From contig NZ_JADQTO010000035.1 in assembly GCF_015704865.1 (NCBI RefSeq), positions 31,486 through 95,485 on the forward strand: a stretch of 64,000 nucleotides of DNA, given 5' to 3'. Origin of the DNA: Actinoplanes aureus. Lineage in GTDB: Bacteria > Actinomycetota > Actinomycetes > Mycobacteriales > Micromonosporaceae. This document shows, piece by piece, positions 25,456 through 33,627 of this stretch; position 1 is the stretch's first letter; each line of letters starts with the position of its first letter. The position numbers and the translations under genes were made by a program. The notes below the pieces were generated by a model. The model searched no databases. It was not told the origin of the DNA and saw nothing but the letters and a program-made list of their open reading frames with translations.

Positions 25456-26423
25456 GCAACCACCCCGCCCTCGGTCACCTCGGCGCGCTGGAACACCAGG
25501 ACGTCCTCGTGCGCGATCAGGTGCATCGGCGTGCCGGCCCGGCGTGCCTTCCGGACCGCCTGCAGCTGGAAGAAGCTGGGCCGGGCGACCAGTCCGCCGT
25601 CGCGGACCGCCGCCAGTAGGGCCACGCACCGGTCCACTGGGATGAGCCCGGCCCGGACGCCGGCGCCGATGACAGCGGACGGCAGGTCGACGAGCTGGCC
25701 GTGTTTGCGCCACGGTCGGGCGGTCACGACCACGACGCCGCCGGGGCGTAGTAGTGTCGCGCAGCCGGTGAGGATCTGCGCGAACCCGTCGGCCAGGCCG
25801 GTCAGGTCGCGGTAGGCGAGGTTCCCGCGGTCGGTGCCGTCGTTGTAGGTGTTGTCGGACTTCTGGACGCCGCCTTCGCCGGGCTCGACCAGACCGTGCA
25901 CTGTCGGCCCGTACGGCGGGCTGGTGACCACCAGCGCCACCTGCCCGGTCAGTGCGGCCGGGACCAGCGACAGGATGCCGGTGGAATCGCCGCGGATCAC
26001 CGCCGCCCGCCCAGTCGCGCCCTGGGTGTGAGCGTGTTTGATGTTGGCGTCGGCGACGTCCGACCAGCGGGACTCGTACTCGATGCCGAACGCGTCGCGG
26101 CCGGCGTGCACCGCCTCGACCAGGGTGGTGCCGATCCCGCACATCGGGTCCAGGACGAGGTCCCCGGGCTCCGTGTAGTGCTCGATGGCGTGCGCGGCGA
26201 TCGCCGGCAGCATCCGGGCAGGGTGCTTGACCGACTCGGCCACGTAGCGGCCCTTGCGCTGCACCGGCCCGGTCGACTGCGCGGTCACCCACACGCTCAG
26301 CCCGTCCGGACCGGCGCTGCGGTGCCGGGCGTCGTAGGCGCGGTGTCGCCCGCCGGAGCCCGGCCGGGCACCGGAAACGACGGGTTGGGTGCCTGACTCC
26401 TGCGAAAAGCGATGCTTAGCCAC
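25452..26423 (-). CDS. Site-specific DNA methyltransferase (N4/N6-type)
   Basis: 323 aa. The GTG at 26423 overlaps the preceding stop (GTGGCTAA). AdoMet-binding motif I LDPMCGIGTTLVEA (91-104) comes after the start and the catalytic motif IV TSPPYG (167-172) follows, with a target-binding region between about 175 and 215 (GEGGVQKSDNTYNDG). The order I then IV fits amino-methyltransferases. The enzyme probably methylates ICE or host DNA, perhaps to escape restriction on transfer. It is the second gene of a four-gene leftward operon. Confidence 0.85.
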   Translation of the reverse strand: MAKHRFSQESGTQPVVSGARPGSGGRHRAYDARHRSAGPDGLSVWVTAQSTGPVQRKGRYVAESVKHPARMLPAIAAHAIEHYTEPGDLVLDPMCGIGTTLVEAVHAGRDAFGIEYESRWSDVADANIKHAHTQGATGRAAVIRGDSTGILSLVPAALTGQVALVVTSPPYGPTVHGLVEPGEGGVQKSDNTYNDGTDRGNLAYRDLTGLADGFAQILTGCATLLRPGGVVVVTARPWRKHGQLVDLPSAVIGAGVRAGLIPVDRCVALLAAVRDGGLVARPSFFQLQAVRKARRAGTPMHLIAHEDVLVFQRAEVTEGGVVA

Positions 26424-27357
26424 GGCGGCCACCGCCCTGCCGGCCGTTCTTGCCGGGCCGCGGCGCAGTTCGGTCGGTCTGGCTGAACACGAGCAGGTCG
26501 GCGTGCACGCGCAGGTGCGCGGCCTGCCACTGCCCGGTGGCATCCGCTAGGGCGAGCAGTTCCTCGTCGGTGACGTGGTAGATGAATGCGTCGCCGTCGG
26601 TGTCGGCGGCGACCGCGACGATGTGCTGCAGGTAGCCGAGCCGCACGCCGGCGGCGGCGTGCACCACAGGCGTGAAGTCCTCCGGAGCGGGCGAGGTGCC
26701 GGGCGGGACGGCGACGACGAGGATGAGGCAGCCGCCGGGGCGCAGCAGCTGCGCGCAGGCGGTCAGCAGCCACGCCAGACGGACCCGGTTGGCGGCGTCG
26801 CCAGTGTTATCCAGGGGCCAGCGGGCGACCACCAGACCGGTCACCCCGTGCAGGGAACCGTCGGCTGGAAGATCGGCTCCCGGACCACCAGCCGGGTGCA
26901 GGGCGGGGTCGGTGAGGTCGTCACCGAACCAGGCGCTCAGCTCCGGCAGCTCCTCCTGATCCTCGCCGCCGCCGTCGCGGTCGTCGGTGAGGTCAGCTGT
27001 GGTGTCGGCTGAGAGGGTCGAACTGGCCGGGCTGGCCGGGCCGATGATCAGGCTGGCGGCGTCGGTGAACCAGGCCGGGTGGTGCAGGCGGCCACCAGCC
27101 GTGCAGGCCTGGGTGAGGGCGTGGCCGTCGGTGAGGTCGACGACGACCTCGCCGGGGCGCGAGTAGGCGGCGATCAGCCGGGCCGCGAGACGGGCGCCGA
27201 TGCTGCGTCCGGCGTCGGCTTCGGTGCGGGCGGTGCGCCAGACGGTGATCGGCACAGGCGGGTCGCCGGCGATCAGGTCGGTCGGGGCCGCGTCGATCGC
27301 GGCCGGGTCGGTGGATGCGGACGGGCTGATGTGGTGCTGCGGCGTGTGCTCGGGCAT
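26416..27357 (-). CDS. Methyltransferase-like protein
   Basis: 313 aa. A Rossmann-type layout is suggested by RPGEVVVDLTDGHALTQACT (motif I-like, about 67-86) and by LRPGGCLILVVAVPPGTS, a strand pattern shared with the following methyltransferase's LRPGGVVVVTARP. The catalytic PPY motif is not evident; GLVVARWPLD stands at its place. It may be an inactive or partner subunit of the next protein. It starts the leftward operon. Its leader contains a 39-bp block duplicated in inverted orientation upstream of the transfer operon. Confidence 0.65.
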   Translation of the reverse strand: MPEHTPQHHISPSASTDPAAIDAAPTDLIAGDPPVPITVWRTARTEADAGRSIGARLAARLIAAYSRPGEVVVDLTDGHALTQACTAGGRLHHPAWFTDAASLIIGPASPASSTLSADTTADLTDDRDGGGEDQEELPELSAWFGDDLTDPALHPAGGPGADLPADGSLHGVTGLVVARWPLDNTGDAANRVRLAWLLTACAQLLRPGGCLILVVAVPPGTSPAPEDFTPVVHAAAGVRLGYLQHIVAVAADTDGDAFIYHVTDEELLALADATGQWQAAHLRVHADLLVFSQTDRTAPRPGKNGRQGGGRRG

Positions 27358-27917
27358 GAAGTGGTGGGCTCCGCGCCGCGCCGTGATGCGCTGACACCTT
27401 CAAACCGGGTTCTGTGCGCTGTGGCGAACACTCACCGAGCTGACGGCGGTCTGACACTTTCTGACACCGGCCCCGCTGCGGAACCGCCCGGAGGCCGGCA
27501 GGCAAGCCGGCGGACATTGTCAGCCGTCCGTCAGACGCGGGTGAGATCGCCAGCGGGCCCGCTGCCAGGCCTGGCGTCCGCTGTCAGTTTCTGTTAGCCG
27601 TTGGTGCCGCAACGACTGGCACGACACCGCCAGACAAAAAGCGCAGGTCAAGGCCGGTTTGTCAGAAACGTGTCAGATGGCCGTCAGGTGGATACGCGCC
27701 TGTCGCAGGCACCGGATTGCCGGGTGGCCACCGCGCTGATCCGCGCTGGCCTGCACCGTCAGAACGGTGTCAGCCGCTCGTGGCCCAATCAGCGGCATGC
27801 CGTACGCGGCCGGCCCGATCGCTGAGGGCCACGGCCGCGCGGCGAAGCCCACCCCTCCATAGACCAAGAATCCCGCCAAGGTAAGCCCGCCGTCTCGATT
27901 CCCAGGAGTTTGCCCGC
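27358..27917. promoter_or_regulatory. Control region rich in TGTCAG/CTGACA
   Basis: 560 bp without a gene. CTGACA occurs at 27391, 27451 and 27461 and TGTCAG at 27518, 27582, 27660, 27671 and 27768, with several one-base variants. It lies between the leftward modification operon and the rightward sigma-like gene, so it probably holds both promoters and binding sites for a regulator. Confidence 0.6.
27395..27433 (-). repeat. 39-bp promoter-like block, copy 1 (faces left)
   Basis: Reads on the minus strand as GAGTGTTCGCCACAGCGCAC followed by a 4-base variable part and CCGGTTTGA. It matches 29219-29257 at 35 of 39 positions, in inverted orientation. It lies about 40-75 bp before the methyltransferase-like gene start. 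Confidence 0.75.
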
Positions 27918-28781
27918 ATGACTGCCACCGACTGGCCCGACTCGCCGCTGGACGCCGTCGACGCCACCTTCGTCGCTTTGACTACCGGAGACAAGCCGCT
28001 GCTGCTCGACCTGGAGCCGTTGCGCGAGGGCACCGACCTGCCCGAGAGCGGCCTCAGCTTGCCCGCGCTGCGGCGCTGGCTGCTCTCGCACCCGCACTCC
28101 TACGAGGCCCGCGACGCTGTGTGGCGCGAGCTGATCCGCCGGGCCCGCCTGGAGGGCCCGGCGTGGGTGATCGCCGCGACCGCTATGGCCCTGCCCGCGC
28201 TGCGCCGCTACGCCGGGCAGCTGCGCCGCGGCTGGGGCGGCGACGCCCACGACCTGGACGCGGAGATCCTCACCGGTTTTCTGACCGCCCTTCGTGACCG
28301 GGTCGACCTGTGCAGGCCGGCGCCGTACGCGTCGCTGTGCCGGGCCGCCTGGCGCGCCGGCTACGAGCTGCACCAGCGCGACGGAGCGGAAGCGATTCCG
28401 CTACCGGCGGAGGTCCTCGATCACGTCACCGGCCCGCGGACACCGAAGCGCCCGTGGGGGCACCCCGACCTGCTGGTGCGCCGCGCCGTCGAGCTGGGCA
28501 TCGTCGACGCCTGCGACGAGCAGCCCTACATCGACCTGCGGCTCGGGCACCGCGCCATCGAACCGATCGCCGCCCGCCTCGGCATCGAGGTTGTCACCCT
28601 GCGCCGCCGTATCCAACGTATTGATGTCCGCATCGCCGAGGCTGTTAGCGACGGCATGCTTTCCGACGTCATTTCCCCGCAGGCCCGTGAGCACTGGGTA
28701 CTTCAAGCCGAGCAGCGCAGCCGGATCCGCGCCGGCCGTGGCCGCGCCACCGCGGTGCAGCCGGAGTTGCTAGCCGCCTGA
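27918..28781 (+). CDS. Sigma-factor-like regulator
   Basis: 287 aa. Middle part (about 60-160) is helical with the shape of sigma region 2 (DAEILTGFLTALRDRVDLCR, APYASLCRAAWRAGYELHQR). The C-terminus (about 205-245) looks like a region-4 helix-turn-helix: HRAIEPIAARLGIEVVTLRR then RIQRIDVRIAEAV. Similar proteins stand before transfer genes of actinobacterial ICEs. An AGGAG ribosome-binding site precedes the ATG. It sits between the two copies of the 39-bp promoter block and is a good candidate to act on them; that is inference. Confidence 0.65.
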   Translation: MTATDWPDSPLDAVDATFVALTTGDKPLLLDLEPLREGTDLPESGLSLPALRRWLLSHPHSYEARDAVWRELIRRARLEGPAWVIAATAMALPALRRYAGQLRRGWGGDAHDLDAEILTGFLTALRDRVDLCRPAPYASLCRAAWRAGYELHQRDGAEAIPLPAEVLDHVTGPRTPKRPWGHPDLLVRRAVELGIVDACDEQPYIDLRLGHRAIEPIAARLGIEVVTLRRRIQRIDVRIAEAVSDGMLSDVISPQAREHWVLQAEQRSRIRAGRGRATAVQPELLAA

Positions 28782-28790
28782 ACCACCTGC

Positions 28791-28838
28791 GCCACAGCGA
28801 GCGGGCCCGACGTCTTCGTCGGGCCCGCTCGCTGTGGC
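28791..28838 (+). terminator. Very strong terminator after the sigma-like gene
   Basis: Perfect 22-bp stem with a TCTT tetraloop, beginning GCCACAGCGAGCGGGCCCG and ending with its inverse, 9 bp after the stop codon. Confidence 0.88.
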
Positions 28839-29218
28839 GTGAGCCGCGCGCCGGCTACGGCCGTGTACGGCGGCCCTCGTGCCCGATCGGCCACAAGAAC
28901 GTGAGGGCACGGCACCCGTGCCCCTCGCCACAGCCCAGCTGGCCCAGAGCTTGGGGTTGCCGAATTGGCGACCACGCCGTCTGTCGGGCGCGTACGCCAC
29001 CCTTCCGGCGGCAGTACCGCGAACAACGCTCAGGCGTGCGGCCCGATGTCAACAGTCGCAGGCTCGCAGCAGTCCGACACGAGTCGGACAGCGGCCTGTT
29101 CCCCGCCGCCGGCGCGCCGCTGTCAAAGGAGATCCGGCTGCCGCGCCCGGCCGCGCCGCCGGGGTGAAAGCGACTCTGACCTGCACTGTCAGACCCGACA
29201 GAATCCTGTCAGACAGCC

Positions 29219-29257
29219 GAGTGTTCGCCACAGCGCACAAACGCCGGTTTGAGGGTG
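29219..29257 (+). repeat. 39-bp promoter-like block, copy 2 (faces right)
   Basis: GAGTGTTCGCCACAGCGCAC plus variable bases plus CCGGTTTGA; inverted relative to 27395-27433. It stands upstream of the transfer operon, as copy 1 stands upstream of the modification operon. Confidence 0.75.
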
Positions 29258-29511
29258 CGGAACCGCCACGGCACCGAAAACACCGGTGCCCCGTCGCGGT
29301 CTCCGCCCGCCGCCGAGCCCCGAGCCTTCGAGGGCCGGGCGACGTGAGCCCGGGGACGTTCTCGGGTGCCGCGCCCCTGATGCGCTGACACCTCATTATC
29401 GCGAACCCGAACAGGGAGGACGAGCTCCTCCCGAGACACCCCGGCTCACCTCGCCACCGTCCTTCGCCTCGGAAGCCCGGCGGCGGTCCCTTTTCCGCCG
29501 TTTCGAGCAAC

Positions 29512-29542
29512 GCCGCGCACCCACCTCTCGTGGGTGCGCGGC
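29512..29542 (+). promoter_or_regulatory. Leader stem-loop next to the VirB2-like gene
   Basis: Perfect 13-bp stem GCCGCGCACCCAC / GTGGGTGCGCGGC with a 5-nt loop, followed immediately by the ribosome-binding site GGGAGGTG and the ATG at 29558. Confidence 0.75.
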
Positions 29543-29557
29543 GGGAGGTGACCACTC

Positions 29558-29950
29558 ATGTCCCGCACGCCGCGGGCACGTCTGCGTGCCCCGAACACCC
29601 ATCCTCTCGCCATGGCCCGCCGGGCCATACGCAACGCCGCGTCACTGGGCATGGCCGCACTGATCCTGCTCACCCCGGCCGCCGCGCAAGCCGATCCCGG
29701 CACCGTGACCCTGACGGCCGCAACGCTGCCGCAGGTCGTGGCGAACATGCAAGTCTGGATCATGGGCATCCTCGCCGCCGTCGCCACGCTCTACGGGGTT
29801 CTGGCCGCGGTGTACTGGACCACCGCCGGCGGCGACCCGGCCCAGGTCGACAAGGCCAAGAGCGCGTTGAAGAACGCCCTGATCGGCTACGGCCTGGCGG
29901 TGCTGGCCCCGGTCCTGCTGCAGGTCGTGCGCGGCATCGTGGGGGGCTGA
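29558..29950 (+). CDS. VirB2/TrbC-like pilin
   Basis: 130 aa. A long basic N-terminus precedes a signal-like helix (about 27-45, AASLGMAALILLTPAAAQA). The mature part has two membrane helices (about 58-88, VANMQVWIMGILAAVATLYG; about 108-128, ALIGYGLAVLAPVLLQVV) joined by a short polar loop GGDPAQVDKAKSALKN. Size and two-helix hairpin are those of VirB2-family pilins, which build the conjugative channel at the membrane. It is the first gene of the transfer operon and has the strongest ribosome-binding site of the group. Confidence 0.75.
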   Translation: MSRTPRARLRAPNTHPLAMARRAIRNAASLGMAALILLTPAAAQADPGTVTLTAATLPQVVANMQVWIMGILAAVATLYGVLAAVYWTTAGGDPAQVDKAKSALKNALIGYGLAVLAPVLLQVVRGIVGG

Positions 29951-29957
29951 TCCAGCG

Positions 29958-30878
29958 ATGGACTGGCTGCTGCCGACCGCAGTACTGGAGCGTCTCTTAG
30001 ACGAGTTCGCGAGCCTGCTGGTGGACTGCCTGGACGTGCTGATAGGCGCGATCACTCACACTCTTCTGATCACGCCCGATGTGACTGCGTTGCCGCAGGT
30101 GCGGGCGTTGACGGGGCGAGCGGTCTGGGTGGTCGACATTGTGTTCGTCCTGTTCTTCCTCGCCGTCGGGGTGCTGACCATGATCGCCGGGGGTGACGAA
30201 CGCAGTCGATACACGGTCAAGGATCTGCTGCCGCGGTGCGTGGTCGGGTTCGTGGCTGCCCACTTCTCCCAACTGATCTCGGGCCGGATGATCGACCTGG
30301 CCAACGGACTCACCAGGGCGCTGACCGTCCAGGATCTCGATCATGGCAGCACGTTGCGGGCGATGCGCAACAACATCATCTCGGCGCGGACTGGCGTTGG
30401 CGCGCTGCTCTTCGTGGTGTGCATGGTCACGATTCTGTGCTTGCTGGCAGCCACCGCCTGCTCCGCGATCGTCAGGTTCGCGGTTGCTCTGGTGCTGACC
30501 GCCTTCGCACCGCTGGCGTTGGCGTGTCACGCGCTACCGCAGACCGAGGCGGTCGCCCGGCTGTGGTGGCGCTCCTTCCTTGCTGTCCTCGCCGTTCCGG
30601 TGCTGCAGGGCTTCGTCCTGTTCGCCGCGCAGTGGATGCTGTTGGATCCCGCCCATGTCCTGCCCCTGTTGGGAATGCCAGTCGAGCCCGGCGGCGTGCT
30701 GAACCTGTTCATCGTCATGGTGCTGCTCTGGACCTGCGTGAAGGTGCCCAGCCTGGTGCGCCGCTACGCGAGCGACGGGAGCCGAGGCGGCAATGTCCTC
30801 GGCGCCGTGGTGCGGGTCGCGGTCGTGCAGCAGGTGAGCCGGGCCGTGCCGGGTATCGGCCGGGCGGTGCTGCGATGA
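29958..30878 (+). CDS. TrbL/VirB6-like polytopic membrane protein
   Basis: 306 aa with about seven hydrophobic segments (for example TGRAVWVVDIVFVLFFLAVG, LLFVVCMVTILCLLAATACS, LNLFIVMVLLWTCVKVPSLV). The sequence around IRFAVALVLTAFAPLALACH and the tail KVPSLVRRYASDG matches the pattern of the actinobacterial conjugal transfer TrbL-type protein that lies between the pilin and PrgI. It forms the inner-membrane part of the channel. It starts 7 bp after the pilin and overlaps the PrgI gene by ATGA. Confidence 0.78.
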   Translation: MDWLLPTAVLERLLDEFASLLVDCLDVLIGAITHTLLITPDVTALPQVRALTGRAVWVVDIVFVLFFLAVGVLTMIAGGDERSRYTVKDLLPRCVVGFVAAHFSQLISGRMIDLANGLTRALTVQDLDHGSTLRAMRNNIISARTGVGALLFVVCMVTILCLLAATACSAIVRFAVALVLTAFAPLALACHALPQTEAVARLWWRSFLAVLAVPVLQGFVLFAAQWMLLDPAHVLPLLGMPVEPGGVLNLFIVMVLLWTCVKVPSLVRRYASDGSRGGNVLGAVVRVAVVQQVSRAVPGIGRAVLR

Positions 30879-31825
30879 GCGAGCGCGACACCGAGCTCGT
30901 GCGGGCTCGGATGCCCGCCGACGTCGACGCCCCCGACAAAGTCGCTTATGGCCTGACCTTTCGTCAGTTGGCGATCCTCGCCGTCGCCGCGGTGTGCGGT
31001 TACGGCGCCTGGAACGCCCTGCACGAACACGTTGCGATACCCGTGCTGGTCGGTGCCGCCGTCGTCCTCGGCGGCCTGGTGTTCGGGCTCGTGGTCGGCT
31101 GCCGCGACGGGCTGCCGCTGGACGTGTGGCTGCTCGCGGCGTTCCGGCACTCCCGCACCCCGCGAGCGCTGTCGACCACCGACACCACCGCCAAGGTCCC
31201 CGACTGGGTTCAGCCACCCGCGTCGAAGGTCGTGCTGCCGGCGCCGCTGAAACTGCCCGCCGACGCGATCAGCGACGACGGCGAGATCACCCTGGGCGGC
31301 ACCCGGGCGGCGATGGTCGCCGCGACCAGTGTCAACCTCGCGCTGCGCACCGCCGACGAGCAGGCTTCGCTGGTCGACACGTTCGGCCGGTGGCTCAACA
31401 GCCTGTCCACGGCGACACAGATCGTCGTGTCGGCGCAGCCCGTCGACCTGCACTCGCACGCCCGCACCCTGGCGGCGGCAGCGGACAGCATGCCGCACCC
31501 GGCACTCACGGACGCGGCCGCCGACCACGCGAAGTTCCTCGACGACCTCGCCGCACGCCGTGACCCGCTGCGCCGGCAGGTCCTGATCGTCACCCGCACC
31601 AGCGCGGGGGAGCGCGGCGAACACGCCGCCCGCCGCCGTGCGGACGGCACCGTGCGCGCGTTGTCCGGGCTCGGGGTCACCACCCGCGCGCTGGACGGGC
31701 ACGCTGCCACCGCCGCCCTCGCTGCGGCGGCGGACCCCTACCGGCCGCCGCGCCCCGGCGGGCTGGCCGCCCCCGACACCGTCATCACCGGTCCCGAGCC
31801 GGCCACACCCCGGAGAAGATCGTGA
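30875..31825 (+). CDS. PrgI family protein (VirB3-like) with long soluble tail
   Basis: 316 aa. Residues 5-85 are the PrgI/VirB3 core: RARMPADVDAPDKVAYGLTF, then two membrane helices (RQLAILAVAAVCGYGAWNAL and IPVLVGAAVVLGGLVFGLVV). The rest is soluble, with a strand-rich segment (STATQIVVSAQPVDLHSHAR) like the N-terminal part of VirB4-type ATPases. PrgI is normally about 110-130 aa, so the tail is an extension typical of actinobacterial ICEs. ATGA overlap upstream and GTGA overlap downstream indicate coupled translation. Confidence 0.82.
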   Translation: MSERDTELVRARMPADVDAPDKVAYGLTFRQLAILAVAAVCGYGAWNALHEHVAIPVLVGAAVVLGGLVFGLVVGCRDGLPLDVWLLAAFRHSRTPRALSTTDTTAKVPDWVQPPASKVVLPAPLKLPADAISDDGEITLGGTRAAMVAATSVNLALRTADEQASLVDTFGRWLNSLSTATQIVVSAQPVDLHSHARTLAAAADSMPHPALTDAAADHAKFLDDLAARRDPLRRQVLIVTRTSAGERGEHAARRRADGTVRALSGLGVTTRALDGHAATAALAAAADPYRPPRPGGLAAPDTVITGPEPATPRRRS

Positions 31826-33627
31826 AGACACTGACCCGCAAACGCGGTAGAACCCCACCCGAGCCCGACGGCCCGACCTCGTCGCTGGCAGCCGCCGCCG
31901 CGCCCGCCTCCGTCGAGGTCACCCCCCGCTACCTGCGGGTCGGGGACGGGTACGCCGCCACCCTAGTGGTGACCGGCTACCCGGCCGAGGTCGGCCCGGC
32001 CTGGCTCGAACCCCTGCTCAGTTGGCCTGGCCGGCTGGACCTGGCGCTGCACATCGACCCGATCCCGGCGCCGACCGCGGCGGCCCGGCTGCGTACCCAG
32101 CGGGCCCGGTTCGAGTCGTCGCGCCGGACGGACGCGGCGAAAGGCAAGCTGGCCGACCCGTACGTCGAGGCTGCCGCTGACGACGCTGCCGACCTGGCCG
32201 AACGCCTCGCGCGCGGGGTGTCGAAGCTGTTTCGTGTCGGGTTGTACCTGACGGTGCACGCCCGCACCGAAGCCGAACTCCTGGAGGCGTGCAGTCAGGT
32301 CAAGGCCGCCGCCGCGTCGACGCTGATCGAGGTTCAGCCGGCCACGTGGCGGCACCTGCCCGGCTGGACCACCACCCTTCCACTGGCTACGGATTCGCTG
32401 CAGATGCGCCGGACCATGGACACCCAGGCCCTCGCTGCGGCGTTTCCACTCGCGTCGGCGGATTTGCCGGCGCCGCTGCCCGGTGATCCCGCGACCAACG
32501 GCGGGGTGCTCTACGGCATCAACCCGGACTCCGAGGGCATCGTCTGGTGGGACCGGTGGGCGCAGGAGAACTACAACTCGATCGTGCTGGCCCGTTCCGG
32601 CGCCGGGAAGTCGTACTTCGTGAAGCTGGACGTGCTGCGCCAGCTCTACCAGCAGGTGCGGGTCGCGGTTGTCGACCCGGAGGACGAGTACCTGCGGCTG
32701 GCCGACGCGGTCGGCGGCACCATCGTGCGGCTCGGCGCCCCCGGGGTGAAGATCAACCCCCTCGACCTGCCGGTCGGTGACAGCCGCCCGGACGTGCTCA
32801 CCCGGTGCGGCTTGTTCCTGCACACCCTGATCGCGGTGCTGCTGGCCGAGGTGCCGCCGCCGGCCGAACGCGCCGCCCTGGACCGGGCCATCCTCGCCGT
32901 CTATCGGCAGGCCGGGATCACCGCCGACCCGGCCACCCACCACCGGCCGGCGCCGCTGCTCGCTGATCTCGCCGAGGTCCTGCGCGGCGACGGCGATCCG
33001 GCCGCCGCGCAGCTGGCGGCCCGGCTCGCGCCGTGGGTGGCGGGCTCGTTCGCCGGGTTGTTCGACGGGCCGACCACCACCCGCCCGGACGGGCACCTGG
33101 TGGTCTGGTCGTTGCGGCAGCTGCCCGACGAGCTGCGCACCGTGGGCACGCTGCTCGCCCTGGACGCGATCTGGCGCAGCGTGGACGCCCCCGGCCGAAC
33201 CGGGCTCGGGGTGCGCCGCCTGGTAGTCGTGGACGAGGCGTGGCTGCTCATGCGCGACGGCGAGGGCGCCAAGTTCCTGTTCAAAATGTCGAAGGCGGGC
33301 CGCAAACGCAACGCCGGACTGTCCGTGGTCACCCAGGACGTCGCCGACGTGCTGGGCACCGACCTCGGCCAGGCCGTCGTGAGCAACGCCGCCACACAGG
33401 TGCTGCTCAAACAGGCGCCGCAAGCGATCGACAAGGTCGCCGACGCGTTCGGGCTCACCGGCGGGGAGCGGCGCATGCTGCTGTCCGCTCGCGTCGGCCA
33501 CGGCCTGTTGATCTCCGGGAGCAATCGGACCGCGTTCGAGGCGATCTCGTCGCGGGCCGAGCATCTTCAGGCCACAACGAAGCCGTCCGACCTCGCCGAT
33601 CTCGGGGACGAGGAGGCCGACCTGTGA
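31822..33627 (+). CDS. VirB4/TraC-type ATPase
   Basis: 601 aa from a GTG start overlapping the previous stop. The Walker A motif is ARSGAGKSYF (about 257-266) and Walker B LVVVDEAWLLM (about 467-477), with the downstream arginine-rich AGRKRNAGLSVVTQDVADVL typical of VirB4. The N-terminal 200 residues are the conjugative-ATPase entry domain. The protein drives substrate transfer and pilus assembly at the inner membrane. It lies between PrgI and TraG in the same operon. Confidence 0.92.
   Translation: MKTLTRKRGRTPPEPDGPTSSLAAAAAPASVEVTPRYLRVGDGYAATLVVTGYPAEVGPAWLEPLLSWPGRLDLALHIDPIPAPTAAARLRTQRARFESSRRTDAAKGKLADPYVEAAADDAADLAERLARGVSKLFRVGLYLTVHARTEAELLEACSQVKAAAASTLIEVQPATWRHLPGWTTTLPLATDSLQMRRTMDTQALAAAFPLASADLPAPLPGDPATNGGVLYGINPDSEGIVWWDRWAQENYNSIVLARSGAGKSYFVKLDVLRQLYQQVRVAVVDPEDEYLRLADAVGGTIVRLGAPGVKINPLDLPVGDSRPDVLTRCGLFLHTLIAVLLAEVPPPAERAALDRAILAVYRQAGITADPATHHRPAPLLADLAEVLRGDGDPAAAQLAARLAPWVAGSFAGLFDGPTTTRPDGHLVVWSLRQLPDELRTVGTLLALDAIWRSVDAPGRTGLGVRRLVVVDEAWLLMRDGEGAKFLFKMSKAGRKRNAGLSVVTQDVADVLGTDLGQAVVSNAATQVLLKQAPQAIDKVADAFGLTGGERRMLLSARVGHGLLISGSNRTAFEAISSRAEHLQATTKPSDLADLGDEEADL

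Larger units (their letters stand above)
28839..29557. other. Leader of the transfer operon; possible operators or oriT
   Basis: No gene. It holds hairpins GGGCACGG-CAC-CCGTGCCC (28905-28923) and GTCCGAC-ACGA-GTCGGAC (29072-29089), TGTCAG at 29187 and 29207, CTGACA at 29385, and the second 39-bp block at 29219. The sequence TGATGCGCTGACACCT occurs here (about 29379) and also at about 27383. Confidence 0.5.
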
